DNA of 64,000 nucleotides from assembly GCA_035079385.1 (NCBI GenBank), contig JAVHKY010000012.1, positions 4,570,501-4,634,500 of the forward strand, in the 5' to 3' direction. Source of the DNA: Aspidiotus rigidus. Its lineage: Eukaryota; Arthropoda; Insecta; Hemiptera; Diaspididae. Below are positions 8,571 to 19,989 of this stretch, one piece after another (the first letter of the stretch is position 1; the number at the start of each line of letters is the position of its first letter). The position numbers were made by a program, and so were the translations under genes. A model generated the notes under the pieces. It was not told the DNA's origin and ran no database searches. It saw nothing but the letters and a program-made list of their open reading frames with translations.

Positions 8571-11500
8571 GTAAAAATTATTACAATTTTAAATTAAACA
8601 AATTTCCAATAAATTGAATCTCAATTGAAATAAATAATTATACAGGTACACAAAAGAAATGGAGTACCGTCTTCTGAATACAACAAAAGTCGAAGAAATA
8701 GAGAAGTTCCTGTAGATTTCCAGGAAGACGAAGGGATAGACATAAAAACTATATCAGAAGAAAAGAATCGAGTAACCGCTTATGGAGTATGCATCTACGT
8801 TGGTAACGAAGAAGAAAAGAAAACAGAAACGGGAGAATATATTTTGAGACAAATACAGATTAAAGACGAGACTGGTTAGTATTAAATTTAGTAAATAAAT
8901 AATTATTTAAAATATAAGATCTCTCACTCGCCATCTAGAATATGTTTAATTTTTGTAAACCCTCAAAGTCGCAATAACACCCTTCAGGATTTACTTGATC
9001 ATTGATTGGCTCAAATATATAGAAATCATGTTAGAACATGATCCAATTAAAGTACAAGAAAAGTTGTAATGAGATCATGGCTGTTAAGGCAAATTGTATA
9101 CTTATTCTCCTTGGTAAGCAGTTTGGAGGAAAAATAGCATGGGCTCATATGGGAAGATTACACTGATCTTCAATTTACAGTAATCGATGCTGAATAATAA
9201 AAGTGAGTAAACATTAGGAAGAGTGAACATTTCTCGATAGAAATTGTAAACGCCCTATAAAATTTTGGAGAAAGCAGACCGCAGAGATCAGTGATTTCAG
9301 CCGTGTTGATTTTTACATTTGATTTCCCATAAGCTCAATTACAGGCCGGAATAGTAAAACCGGCAACTGCGTAGTAGGTGAAAATTATACATGTAAAATG
9401 CCTCTCTCGCGAAAAATTCAAGTCAACCCTTTAAGGAAAAAAATTTTAAGGGCAACAACTTTCATTCTGTCGAAATTTTCATGAAAATCTATATTTTTCT
9501 AGATGTTTTTAATATTTTGTTAAACTCCAATATACGCCTGTGTTATGTTTCACCTACTGCGCTGTTGTCAAGTAAATCACCACTCCGGCCTGTAATTAAT
9601 GTCGGCCATGATGGTCTATTCGGGATATAATACTACTCGCAAATTAACAATCACCGTGTTTCTTCCATAACAGCCAAAGTTATTAATCTATCAAATTGCT
9701 TTGTAAGGAGAATAAGTATGCATTTCTCATAAACAGCCATTGCCCTCTATCATACTGAAGATGAATCTTGATCATTTACATGTGCCCTATGAAAATGGTA
9801 CATGTAGCAAAACTCTACCCATGTCGCGATGGGGCAAAAGTAAAAAATCAATTATAATAGGTAGCTATTAGATAAAAGGATAATTAAATGAAATGATGCA
9901 GTGGTCAACACGAAACAAAAAATGAGAAAGAATAACGTATCACGAATCATCGCTACTATTTCTATAATTAACAAATTACCACAACTTACTATTTTATTCA
10001 AACAAAGAAACTTGTAGTCCCTTTCGACGTAACGCATCATGAAAAATATTATAATAACAAAAATTGAATTTATATTGTTTACAGCAGCAATAAATGTTAC
10101 CACGTGGGGCAATCATTTTCATGTACAAGTGGGAGACATTTTACTTTGCCAGAATATAAAGGTAAAATACTACAGTGGCAGTATTACGTTGAATGTAGAC
10201 AATTCTACCATAATAACCGTTAATAACGATGACGCAAAAAGTGGCGAAATAAAAAAATGGTAAGATAATCAAAGCAAATAATGATAATTAAGCCTAAACG
10301 AGTTTAAACAAGGAACGCAGGTAACCTGTTCTATAAGTCAAAATGGCTTTGTTATTGAAAATACAAACAAGACTACACCTAGTATAAACGAGGCCTAGAC
10401 CGACTATAAAGCTAAGACTATAGAATAAGACGACATCAGTCATTTTAGGGATTTCAAAATATTATATTAGTTCGAGAGTCAAAATTTTTCAAGCTCACCT
10501 TTCTATCATAAATAGCTTGAAGGTAGAAATTTGAAAAAGTTACTCTCCTATCATATATATAACTTGAAAGTCAAAATTTTAACAATTCACCATTGAACAA
10601 TACAAATAATAAAAGGAAATGAAAATTTCAGAAAAAAAAAAAAGATTAATATTGTATTAATTATTGTTTAATTATAAGGTACAAGCAGAAATTCCCGTCC
10701 TTCGGACGGAACACTTATACGTTCCTGACAGAAGCCTGTCATTTCTTAAAGTTCGATGATCCCTCTTCACCTGTCCAACTACTCATTCTGAACTGTTACC
10801 CTATCTATTCTCTGATCCTTGCCCCTCCTTGAGAGGCCCTCTCCATCTTTTTAATATTTTCTTTCATCCTCAATGCTTATCCGGTATGTTCTCTGATTGA
10901 TACCACACCCTGAAAAATTTTCTCAATTCGCTGGATCTATAAAAATCAAACATTTCCACACCTGCACACATTTACTCTCACTTAACTTCTGACCCTACTG
11001 TCCGCAATGTAATACAGAACTATATTTATCAACCAATTGTTAACTGTGAACTCATTGTCCTATTATTGGCTTCCAGCTGTTTAACAGCACTTCAAGTCTT
11101 TAAATAAATAAATTAATTAATTAATTAATAATCGTCAACACCCGACTTGTCCCTGTGACACCCCATTCACCAAAAAAGAGATCATATACAGAAAGTCACA
11201 TCCCGTTACTGATCATATTCCCACCTGATATTAGGCAGTAACCACCCACTTAACACTTTCTTACCCATCTGACTGTCTTCTCTTCGATCCACTATCCAGT
11301 ATGCTAAGCAAAAACTCTACAAAATCACCTGTTCTTCTTTCATTATAAACCATACTACTCTTTTCTGTCGGTCAATGTATTCCCTTTTGAAGTATCTAGC
11401 CCTACTCTCGGCATCTCCGTTGAAGTTGGTCCCCCCACCCCTAAATGCCGCTTCCTAACTCTCACTGCCAATCTTCTTGTATCCGCAGTTTAATTCACTC

Positions 11501-14500
11501 ACCTTCCAATCTACGCTCTCGCACTCTGCCGACATAATTCTCTCCTCTTGAACCTGAATTATTCAATCACCTCAAGTTGAACCATCTACTCCCTACCAAC
11601 CATCCATTTCTCCATACCTAAACTCTCCCGTAAATATCTGGCTCGATCTAGCTGATCTTCTCCAAACTCAATACACTATTTACCGACAACTCATTAGAAA
11701 CATTATCCCTAAACCAATTTTCCGACGCATCCATCTTACTTTACCAACGGATCTAAATTTGGACCCAAAACAAGGTACGCGTACTCGATCCAAGGAGTCA
11801 TAATTAGTCGTTGATTGAAAAATTCTGCCTTCATTTTCACTACCAAACAAAACGCCATATACTCGAGTCTTTTTCTCCATTTTCTCACCCCAGCTCAAAT
11901 ATCCATTGTTAACTGACTCTTTTTCATCTCTTCTGGTTATACAGGACTCTTATACAACTAATTCCCCAAATACTCGCATTCATTTACTCCTGCAATCACC
12001 ATTATTAATTTCTACATCTGTATCCTTCCTGTGGATTCCGAGTCCCGTCAACTTCCCGGAACATGACGCCATTGTTTTTGCGACCAAAGTTAACAATAAA
12101 CCTACAACTCTTTTCTGTCAGTCAATGTATTCGCTTCTGAAGTGAATCAAGCCCTAATTAATAACGATCTAGCCCAACTCTCAGCCTCTGTGTTGAAGCT
12201 AGTAACTCCTCCTCCCTTCAGATGCCGCTTCTGAACTCTCATTGTCAATTTTCTTATGTCCACAGCTCAATTCACTCAGCTTCCAATATATGCATCCGCA
12301 CTCTGCCGACATAATTCTCTCATCCTTCCTCTTAAGACTGAATTATTCAATCACCTCAAGTTGAACCAACTACCCCCTATCATATCATCCACTTCTCTGT
12401 AGCTAAACCCTCTCCCAAGTATCCGACTCGGTCGAAACTATATACCGACAACTCATTTGGAACATTATCTCAGAACCAATGTTTTCCGAACCACCAAACT
12501 TTTTTAAATCTGGACCTAAATTAGGATACGCGTACTCGATCCAAGGAGTCAAAATCAGTCGTTGATTGAAAAATTTTGTCTCCATTTCCTCCAAACTAAA
12601 CTCCATACACCCTTGTCTTTCTCATCTCCATCTCTCCTCATCCCAGCTCAAATTTCTAGTGTTAACTAACTCACTTTCATTTTTCCGGGATATACAGGTC
12701 TCTTATTCTACTAATTCCCTAAATCAGTGCTTTCATTTACTCCTGCAATCACCATCATCCACTTCTACATCTGTCTCTTTTATGTGGATTCCGGGGAACT
12801 ATTCAAACACCTCAAATTGAACCATCTACCTCCTGCCATATCATCCACTTCTCCATATAGCTAATCCCTTTCCCAGATATCCAAATCGATCTAGCTGATA
12901 ATCTCTGAACTAACAACACTATAATACACCAATAACTTATTAGGAACATTATCTCTATACCAATTTCACAACCCACCAGCCCCACTGTAACAAACGGATC
13001 TAAATCTGGATCCAAAATAGAATACACAAACTCGATCGAAGGAGTCATAATCAGTCGTTGATTGAAAAATTCTGCCTCCATTTTCACTATACCAAACAAA
13101 ACTCTATAGTATACAGATCTCTATCTCCTCACCCCCAGCTGAAATTTCTACTGCTAACTGACTCACTTACATCTCTCCTGGCTATATTGAACTCACGTTC
13201 AACTAATTCTCAAATCATTCCATTCATTTATTCCTGCAATAACTATCACTCACTTCTACATCTGTCTCCTGGAATTCCGGGTCACATCAACGTCTTGAAA
13301 TATGACGCAATTGTTTTCGCAAAAATTCCTTTCTATCCAAAAAATGTCTGTCCCTGTACTTACCGCTGCTACTGACCTTAGTTGACTCCCGCCATAACTT
13401 TTGTAAAACTCGAGTGGGAAGGAGCTGAGAACATCGATTACCTAAAATCGCGCTACGTCTAATAGTATTTTTCTATGGCAATTCACCAACCCGATTTTCA
13501 AAATTATTTTTGGTTGCCTAGTACGAAAAAACGGAAATTTTTTTTTGGTACCAAGAATACACGTACAAAAGCAGTAGCCAATATACGATTAATTTTCAAG
13601 CTTTATTTCAACTTTTTCGGTGAACTTTATTCAATTTTGGATAGGAAAAAAAAATCCTCGACATAATTCCCGTATAATGTCAAATTTTCATCGAATTTCA
13701 ATGGCTGGGGGTAGAGATGACCCGTTACATGCGATTCCATTTTTCAGCTTTATAATATAAAAAAGTAGTGTCATCTCATCATTATTCCTTCGAGATGTAA
13801 ATAAAAATATTATTCCATGGCAAAAAGAGAGGGAATACATATATATGGTTATTTGTCTAGATACTTCGTACATATTTCGTCCATTAACACGATAAAAGGA
13901 AAAATTTATTTTTGTATCAAGAATACACGCGTAGAAGTAGCAACCAATATAGACCTAACTTAAAAGCTTAATTTCAGCTTTAAAACTTCATTTTTCCAAA
14001 ATTTTTTAAATTGTTCTTCTTCTCTGGAACAATAAACGTGTATCAGGAAAATTTCGGGGAAAAGTATTCGGTAGGAGTGGAGATTACCGGCGCCGAAATA
14101 TACGTTTTGTGTCTTATAATATAGAGATAATATAGATAATCGAATCAGAAAAATAACAAAACAAAACAATATAATTTATGGTAACGATAACCATGTGCAG
14201 GATAAGAGAAAATCTGAAGGTAACCCCCTTTAAGTTGTAATTCGAAAGAGAATAAAACAGTCCCGTAAACCGTTCGAAAGTATACGCGGCCATCAGTCAA
14301 AATTAGTCCATAAACACGATAAAACGGAAATTTATTATCGTATCAAAAATATACATAAAAAAGCCGTGGCCAATATACGTTTAACTTTGAAGCTTTATTA
14401 CAACTTTTAGAAGAGGGATTTCTATTTTTTAACCCCCCTATCGCGATTTCGACACCTACGCAAATGTCTCTACCAAGTTTGGAAGAAATCGGTTCGGTAG

Positions 14501-15083
14501 GAGTCGAGCCTATTCGCGTCCAAATTCCGACTCTTCTCCTTTATAATATAGAAGATAGAAGATAGAGATATATCAAGTGGAATAAAAGATTATGCCGAAA
14601 TTGATAAATCGGCATTATCGGAAAAAAATGAAGAAGAATTCGACGAAAAAGAAAAGAAAATACGTAAAAGACAGATCGAAGATGAACTACATGAGATCGC
14701 CGAAAAAATACAGAAATTAGATGAAGAACGAGCCGAGTTGACAGTAAAAAAAAAGAGACTATTGATAGAAAAAAAATCCATGATTTGAAAAAGGTATTAT
14801 TGTTTTCATTATTATTACAATAATTTATTAATTGCATGAAGTAAATAGAATAATGAAACAAATATTTATTATTATTATTATTATTATTATTAAATTACAG
14901 GATGAATTGGAATGGATAATAGGATCGATTTGTTTTTCTGAAAATGCGTTGCAAACTGGGCTGATTACCGGTAAAAAACGCCATTGTAAATAATAAAAAA
15001 AAATGTTCATTTCTAAATATGTAAAATAAATATGTAAAATAAATATATTTTCAGACCAATTATTAGAATTTCTTAAAGCTTGA
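8370..15083 (+). CDS. Split gene for an OB-fold (RPA-like) protein with acidic coiled-coil tail; possibly a pseudogene
   Basis: Six exon-like blocks: A 8370-8566/8570, B 8646-8874, C 10085-10259, D 14578-about 14794, E 14901-14970, F 15055-15083. B to C joins in frame (act g + ca) to give RQIQIKDETAAINVTTWG. E to F joins in frame (acc g + ac) to end DQLLEFLKA*. Block A reads MKLDEIKQFQGGKGGDMYSF, and block C has VGDILLCQNIKVKYYSGSIT. These patterns are typical of single-strand-DNA-binding OB-folds as in replication protein A, but that assignment is by pattern only. Block D is a charged coiled coil (KRQIEDELHEIAEKIQKLDE). Two joins are imperfect: the good GTAAGT donor of A gives the wrong phase for B, and D has a stop unless its run of eight A is one base longer. 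It could be a decaying gene or contain sequence errors. Mobile-element capture (for example Helitron-type RPA) is an alternative. Confidence 0.5.
8646..8874 (+). CDS. Block B of the OB-fold gene
   Basis: Follows acceptor ttatacag, encodes VHKRNGVPSSEYNKSRRNRE at its start and NRVTAYGVCIYVGNEEEKK in the middle, and ends before donor GTTAGT. Confidence 0.5.
9337..9597. mobile_element. 261-bp inverted-repeat element in the B-C intron
   Basis: Ends are AATTACAGGCCGGA and its complement, with further paired stretches inside (agtaggtgaaa at the left, tttcacctact at the right). A second, wider inverted pair (ATACTTATTCTCCTT at 9098-9112 and complement at 9705-9719) encloses it, so one fold-back element may sit within another. 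No ORF. Confidence 0.5.
10085..10259 (+). CDS. Block C of the OB-fold gene
   Basis: Follows acceptor tttacag and ends at donor GTAAGA. Encodes WGNHFHVQVGDILLCQNIK and LNVDNSTIITVNNDD, ending EIKK plus two bases. This is the strongest OB-fold-like block. Confidence 0.55.
10318..10440 (+). repeat. CCTGTTCTAT-terminus repeat with CCTAGTATAA units
   Basis: ggtaacctgttctataag is followed by acacctagtataaacgagg, gcctagacc and related units, the same combination seen at 31.9-32.2 kb. Non-coding. Confidence 0.4.
10700..11130 (+). mobile_element. Probable LINE 3' end with AATT tail
   Basis: A pyrimidine-rich segment that ends in ctgtttaacagcacttc, then aataaataaattaattaatt, a simple tail of the type left by non-LTR retrotransposons lacking poly(A). 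No intact frame. Confidence 0.3.
11280..13380 (+). pseudogene. Three or four degenerate tandem copies of a LINE ORF2 RNase H/C-terminal segment
   Basis: The block starting caatcacctcaagttga recurs at 11563, 12348 and 12804, each followed by ccaaggagtca and cagtcgttgattgaaaaatt. The plus-strand frames carry RNase H-like strings: STSVSFLWIPSPVNFPEHDA (11970-12080), STSVSFMWIPG (12745-12800) and SPGIPGHINVLKYDAIVFAK (13265-13325). WIP(S/G)H followed by a His/Asp-rich stretch is typical of RNase H in I/R1-group LINEs. Offsets of 785 and 456 bp mean the copies have unequal deletions. All are disrupted by stops. Confidence 0.55.
13390..14577. other. Last part of the long C-D intron, no gene
   Basis: Three similar stretches contain (a/c)acgataaaa(c/g)g, followed within about 60 bp by aatatac or aatatag and then aagctt, near 13540-13620, 13890-13980 and 14315-14400, indicating a repeated unit. 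Nothing coding. Confidence 0.35.
14578..14794 (+). CDS. Block D of the OB-fold gene: acidic/basic coiled coil
   Basis: Starting after atatcaag, reads GIKDYAEIDKSALSEKNEEE and on to ELTVKKKRLLIEKK. A TGA follows in the literal frame. One additional A in the A8 run at about 14769-14776 would give IHDLKK up to donor GTATTA and the phase needed by block E. Confidence 0.45.
14901..14970 (+). CDS. Block E of the OB-fold gene
   Basis: Follows acceptor aaattacag. Encodes DELEWIIGSICFSENALQTG and LIT plus one base, then donor GTAAAA. Confidence 0.45.
15055..15083 (+). CDS. Block F of the OB-fold gene (terminal)
   Basis: Follows acceptor attttcag. With the last base of block E it completes an Asp codon and encodes DQLLEFLKA and a TGA stop. 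Confidence 0.4.
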
Positions 15084-15174
15084 GTTCAAACACCAGTGTA
15101 CTTCACGATTAATAATAGCTCTATTTTTTAAAGACTTTTCAAGTTAAAAAAGTGAGGTATTACATCTGCAGCAA

Positions 15175-15290
15175 GGTTGACAAGAAAAAAACTTGAATGA
15201 ATTGGAGTACTAGAGTTAGCGTTTAAAAAAAAAAATTGACTGCAGGTAGAGGTGAAAAGTCGTGTGTTGCTTACGCGGCTGCGTGAGCTT
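15175..15290 (-). repeat. Terminal-type repeat, right copy (inverted relative to 1-105)
   Basis: The reverse complement begins ctcacgcagccgcgtaagca and continues with gacttttca, ctctacct and a T-run, then aaacgctaact and cattcaag, in step with bases 1-105. The two copies point toward each other across 15.1 kb. Confidence 0.6.
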
Positions 15291-16040
15291 TTTTTTGTTT
15301 TTAATTTGTGGACGGCAGAGCCGTTAAAAACTAATAAATATATCTTCCCATCAAATACCGATCGGATTCCAATGTAGGCAAGTCATTTAGGGTCACGAAC
15401 GCGAAGTCAAGGGTTTTTAGGACAGAATCATTACCAAATATCCTTCTGCTTCGCTAGAGGGAAATAAATATATTCGAAGATCAGAATTTTTCCAAGTACT
15501 AAAATCAAGCGTGCGGATATCGTATGAGAACTTGTAGATGAAAGTCGGAGAAAGGGGAGGTGTGTAGCAGTAAAGACATGAAACACGATATCAGAAAGTA
15601 AATTTTTTAGTCAGCTAAAAGTGACCTTCTCTTCATTTTTCTCTTATTTGGCCATGGGATATCGCTTATAGGCCCGTCCATACTTGGTCTCACTGGAATC
15701 AAATTCAGTAGAAAGGGAGAAGGAGAAAAAGAGAACAGAAATTTTGGACGAAAAATACGAGTTTGATAAACAAAAAAATATACAAGAATTCTAAGGTATC
15801 CGAAATTTTGTAACAGTTTCACTGCGGAAGCCAGCGAAACCATCGACAGACGGCTGAATGAGGCACAGATCTTCTTCGTTTTCTTCTCCGGCACCAAAAA
15901 TGGATGTGCTTCCCAAAATGCAGAATAGAGATGTGCGGTCGCTAGGCAGTTATTGCGTCAGCGAGCCCAAGTGTGTAAGAAGTCCTCATAAATTTGTCAA
16001 AATTCTCACGCAATTTCGATTTTTCATAATAATCGGTCAT
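15291..16040 (-). repeat. Repeat related to 7425-7590, split
   Basis: tttgtttttaatttgtggac at 15297 matches 7565. gtatccgaaattttgtaac at about 15795 and gccagcgaaaccatcga at about 15829 match 7435-7490. Between them lies about 470 bp without similarity. The minus-strand reading of both copies gives LTKFGYL / LLQNFGYL-type strings, but I do not recognise a protein. Confidence 0.4.
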
Positions 16041-16780
16041 TAATATGATTCCTCAAAACAGCACATTTAAAACAATATAGGATATGGATAGATCCGGTAT
16101 ACTGAGTCGAGATAGAATTAGACGTAAGTTGGCACAAAGATAACTGCACTCCGTACGACCATCGTGATGCCACAGAGATTGTTAGCCCATTCGATAAAAC
16201 CATGGCTCGTCTGAAACACTTTTCCGTTCGGAATTAGAATTTATGTGAGTCTTGTACTCAGATAAATAAAAGTAATGATCACGAAAATGCACTACACTCG
16301 TCTTTATCGCAGCGAGTTTAGAAACGAGATTTTCATGTCACGACTCTCACGAATTTATCGCAGACAATGGCAGTGACCGCGATACTCGTGAAGAATTTTT
16401 GACTTTGATTCGTGTTTCTAGGCACACATAACCCATTTTACCCAAGACTACTAATTCACTAGAAACGGAAACAAAATTACAATCCCGTTTCCTTCGGGGA
16501 GATTTGAAAATTGAAAAAAGATTTTTCCATTTTGAATCATATACGTCTGTATCGATGTGTCGTGAGTGAAAGATGCAGAACTCCTGTCGTACACAATATT
16601 ATTACTTTCATTGTTCAACACGATAAATTAGGAGGAGAAAACGCCAAATCCTAAATACAATCATCGCGGTTTCGGCGAATGTAATTCAATATTAGGATCG
16701 ACAAAACTATATTTTCTGCACACACCGTACTTTCGCCGAATACACTTGTTCGAGTACTGTCGAGCGTGGGGTTCGGGTTG
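16041..16780. other. Non-repetitive spacer, no gene seen
   Basis: Nothing codes convincingly here. Composition is less AT-rich than the flanks and it lies just upstream of the candidate tap promoter, so it may hold regulatory DNA, but no defined site is claimed. Confidence 0.3.
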
Positions 16781-16787
16781 AATAATC

Positions 16788-17091
16788 TACTATAATAGGT
16801 TGTGCGTAAAAACACCGTTCGACCAATGAAAGGACCGCATTCGGAAGGAGTGGAATGCAACCCTCTACTGTTGCACTTCTCGAACACCCCCGTATGAACG
16901 CACGCTATACTCGGCACATTGACGTACGACGAACAGTTCCAGCAGCAACTAGTCTCTTCGAATTCGATTTTGGTCGCGGACGGAGTGATAGTGAACCGCG
17001 GACGAAGCTCGTCACGTGAATTCGTTTTTCGTATTTTTATACTCGTTCGTACCTTCGAATTTTTCGGGTGAAAGTGGTGCCAGCAATTATG
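16788..17091 (+). promoter_or_regulatory. Candidate promoter and first exon of tap, ending in an ATG
   Basis: A CpG-richer island with TATAATAG at about 16791 and an E-box CACGTG at about 17017. It ends with ATG (17089-17091) directly followed by the consensus donor GTGAGT (17092). The coding exon at 22092 starts with ATG directly after a strong pyrimidine tract and AG. Joining the two gives ATG-ATG in frame. An in-frame TGA lies upstream of the first ATG (about 17020), so translation could not begin earlier. This places a roughly 5-kb intron before the body of the gene. It is inference from splice signals only. Confidence 0.4.
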
Positions 17092-17627
17092 GTGAGTCAT
17101 TAAAAATCTCTGAAATTTACGTGTGATTACAGCGCAACGTGTTGGAAAAATGATGATTAACGAGGCATCTCTTGATCGATTTGATAATTCGTAAAAAGTA
17201 AAATTCGTAAAACTATATTAGCAAATTACGAACACTGTGCTGGAGCACGATTTTGTCCGCGTGAAGTCAACTTTTTCTCGTACTCCTTCAAATTACACCA
17301 AATTAATTCGTCACTTACGAATATATACGTTCTTTTTTTGGAAGGGTTTTCGTGCTCGCATAAAAAAAAAATTATGTATTTCAGAATGCAAATGCAAACA
17401 TCGAAGTTTAGAGATCGACCAAAATTTGAATTCTCATCAGTAGAGATGGTAGATGTTAAATTAAGTGACGTAAGATAATTCGTGAGAAATGAAAGTTTGA
17501 TAGCCAAATTTTTATTTTCTTTTTTCGGGTATAGGCTATTACCCGTGAATCCATGCGACGCGAGAAGTCATGAAATCTACCTAATTCCACCTGGAACGAA
17601 TTGAAATTGACGAATACGAGTATCTTT

Positions 17628-17772
17628 TTATTTTACTGGAATATTTGTCCACAAAGCTCCTGAATTCTTTGTCACAAGTTCTAACTCCTTCGGTACGGAG
17701 TAGAAATTTCTCTCTTCTATGATTTGGGAGTAGGCAAACAAAGCGGTCAGGTTTTTTGTTCGCAACAGGTCC
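17628..17772 (-). CDS. Possible terminal exon of an unknown minus-strand gene
   Basis: On the minus strand an acceptor ccattccttttcag is followed by an open frame reading DLLRTKNLTALFAYSQIIEE and VPKELELVTKNSGALWTNIP to a TAA stop. Amino-acid composition looks protein-like, not low complexity. No partner exon, start or homologue is recognised, so chance is a real alternative. Confidence 0.2.
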
Positions 17773-17995
17773 TGAAAAGGAATGGAAATTCGTATGTTTT
17801 TCGTTTTTCCCTCATCCCTCTCTTTCATCGATTAAAATATATATATCACAAAACTTCATTAAAATATTTAATAAAAAAATAAAAAAAAAAAAAGAATAAA
17901 ATACCATTTCAAATGCGAAACCATACAAAGTTTTCTGGTGGACCCAAATAAATAAAGATCATGCTTAAAGTCTATATATCGCTTTGCTCTACGGG

Positions 17996-18300
17996 CTCAT
18001 CCTTGGTCTAGTATAAATTTTCCCCGAGATGTCGCCCTCCTAGCATATCCCAGCATACTGAATGTTGAAAGTAGTATAGCTTTATTGTACTATACCTCAG
18101 GCTTAGTATAGTCCAGTTTACTGCATTTCGAGTCATCCTCCTTACGGGAGGTGGCCTCACAGAAATCGAGAAATTACCCCCCACGTGTCGTCATCCTTTA
18201 GGGGGAGTCGGCCTTCGCAGAATTTGAATTTTAACAAGAAACCTGTTCTATATTTTTTTTTAATTTGCCGTCCGACGTCCGGCCAAAATGGGCTCAGAAA
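17996..18300 (+). repeat. CCTGTTCTAT-terminus repeat, copy with AGTATA units
   Basis: ctagtataaatt, agtatagctttattg and cttagtatagtcc (18008-18120) precede acaagaaacctgttctat (18234) and the GC-rich ttgccgtccgacgtccggcc. The same two modules are joined at 31.87-32.2 kb. Confidence 0.45.
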
Positions 18301-18469
18301 ATTTTGCTTCTTTTCTTCAGCTACATAAGAATTATCAATTTTCCCTCATATCTTTAATTTCCTTAAAAATCTTCCGGAATCCATCACAATTTGACTTTCA
18401 TAATTCATAACAAATTTGTTAAACGAGGTAAGGCCTAGTTGCCATCCTCCAACACCCTGTTTATTTTAT

Positions 18470-18486
18470 TTTATTTTTTTTTTTCA

Positions 18487-18546
<60 letters not shown>

Positions 18547-18960
18547 CATTATTTATTTATTTATTTATTTATTTTTTTTTATTTATTATTTTTTTTCTAA
18601 ATTTCTGTAATTTTGTTTTTCTCTTCCATGTTTTGTAATGTTTCTCTTTTTATTTTTATCTTTATTTTTTATTTTGTTTATTTTTTTATTTCGTAATGTT
18701 CGTTTTTTTTTTATTTCTTTTTTTATTTTTTTTACAATAAAGGGTGTCTAAAAAAATTTAAAAAATATGGTAGAAGGGGAATGGTAGGATTATTTTATTT
18801 AATATTTATATATTTTTACTCACTTATTTATTTATTTTATTTATTTTTTTATCTATTTAATTAATTTATTTATTTTATTCATTCATTTATTTATTTATTA
18901 ATAATTAATTAATTAATTAATTTTTTTATGTATTTTATTTATGTATTTATTTAGTCTCTC
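18470..18960. repeat. Low-complexity AT-rich DNA with (ATT)n and (TTTA)n
   Basis: A pure ATT run spans about 18488-18546, then ATTT runs, T-rich stretches and further (TTTA) and (TTAA) tracts. The ORF through it encodes only poly-Ile and is an artefact. Confidence 0.9.
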
Positions 18961-19989
18961 TCTTTCTTTCTCCTTTTTGTCCTGGTGTTTTGAAAGGGAT
19001 AGGGGGTACATAAAAAACATGAAACATATCAGTATGTAAGAATAACATTTCAATGATAAATTGCGTTCAAGTTTTTACTATCCTTTCCAGAGGGGTTTAA
19101 GCATGTTTCGACGTCTGCCTTGGGCACGAGAGGTCCCAAATTCGAAGCCATATTCTAAACAACAAAAGTATGCTCAAAAGTCCCACAAAGTCCTTCAAAA
19201 GCTCTACTGACCTTGTGTATTTTTGATTCTTCAAGTCAACTTGAAATGATTTTGTTTGTTTGAGAATACGGCTGTCAAATCCTACTGGAGAGGAGCAGAA
19301 AATTTTCGAGCTATTTCGAACAAGAAAATTTTTGGGGGTAGGGGGAGGTTTAGTAAAATATTATGCAATACTGCACCCTTTTCTGTTATTTGGATGGTAG
19401 TTTAAGGCAAATTTTTCATTTCGAGAGGAAGGTTTGAACCCCCAAACCTCCCTTAGTTACGCCACTGAAAGTTTGTACGTTTTGCATTGTTTCATAGTCT
19501 TCAACTCGTATTTGATTTAGAGTATTTATATTCTATTGCAGAACTGTATTAGAAAGGTAGAGTAGATACTTATTGACGTCCACTAAAAACGTATGCAAAA
19601 TACTCATATTTTTTTCCTTACTCTTTTTTGAAAAGACTGAGGAAAGAAATTTAGAGGCGTGACAAGCTACGCTCCCCCTTGAAAAACAGCTGGTTCATAA
19701 TTATGCTAGTTTTTACTTATTAGTAACGCAAAACATTCTCATAAGTGATAACAAGAGGTGAAATACGTCACCTTATATTTGGTAAATTCAAGTTTTTTTA
19801 TGTCTGCCGAGAGGAATTTTTCTGAGCATCGTAACTTGACTCAAGTTGATGACGTCATTAAAATCGGACGCTGACCCGCACATTTTATTAGGATGTCAAC
19901 CCTTCCTACCTTCTACCCCATAGAGGGTTCCCCGTAAAAGAATTATTCCGGAAAATAAGTGCTATCAACATTTTTTGCAATTGTAATTT

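Noticed and set aside
16651..17100. 149-codon minus-strand ORF overlapping the candidate tap first exon
   Set aside because: Antisense frame of a CpG-rich region with no family match. The plus-strand exon/donor reading explains the locus better.
18416..18610. ORF encoding a long isoleucine run
   Set aside because: Translation of an ATT microsatellite.
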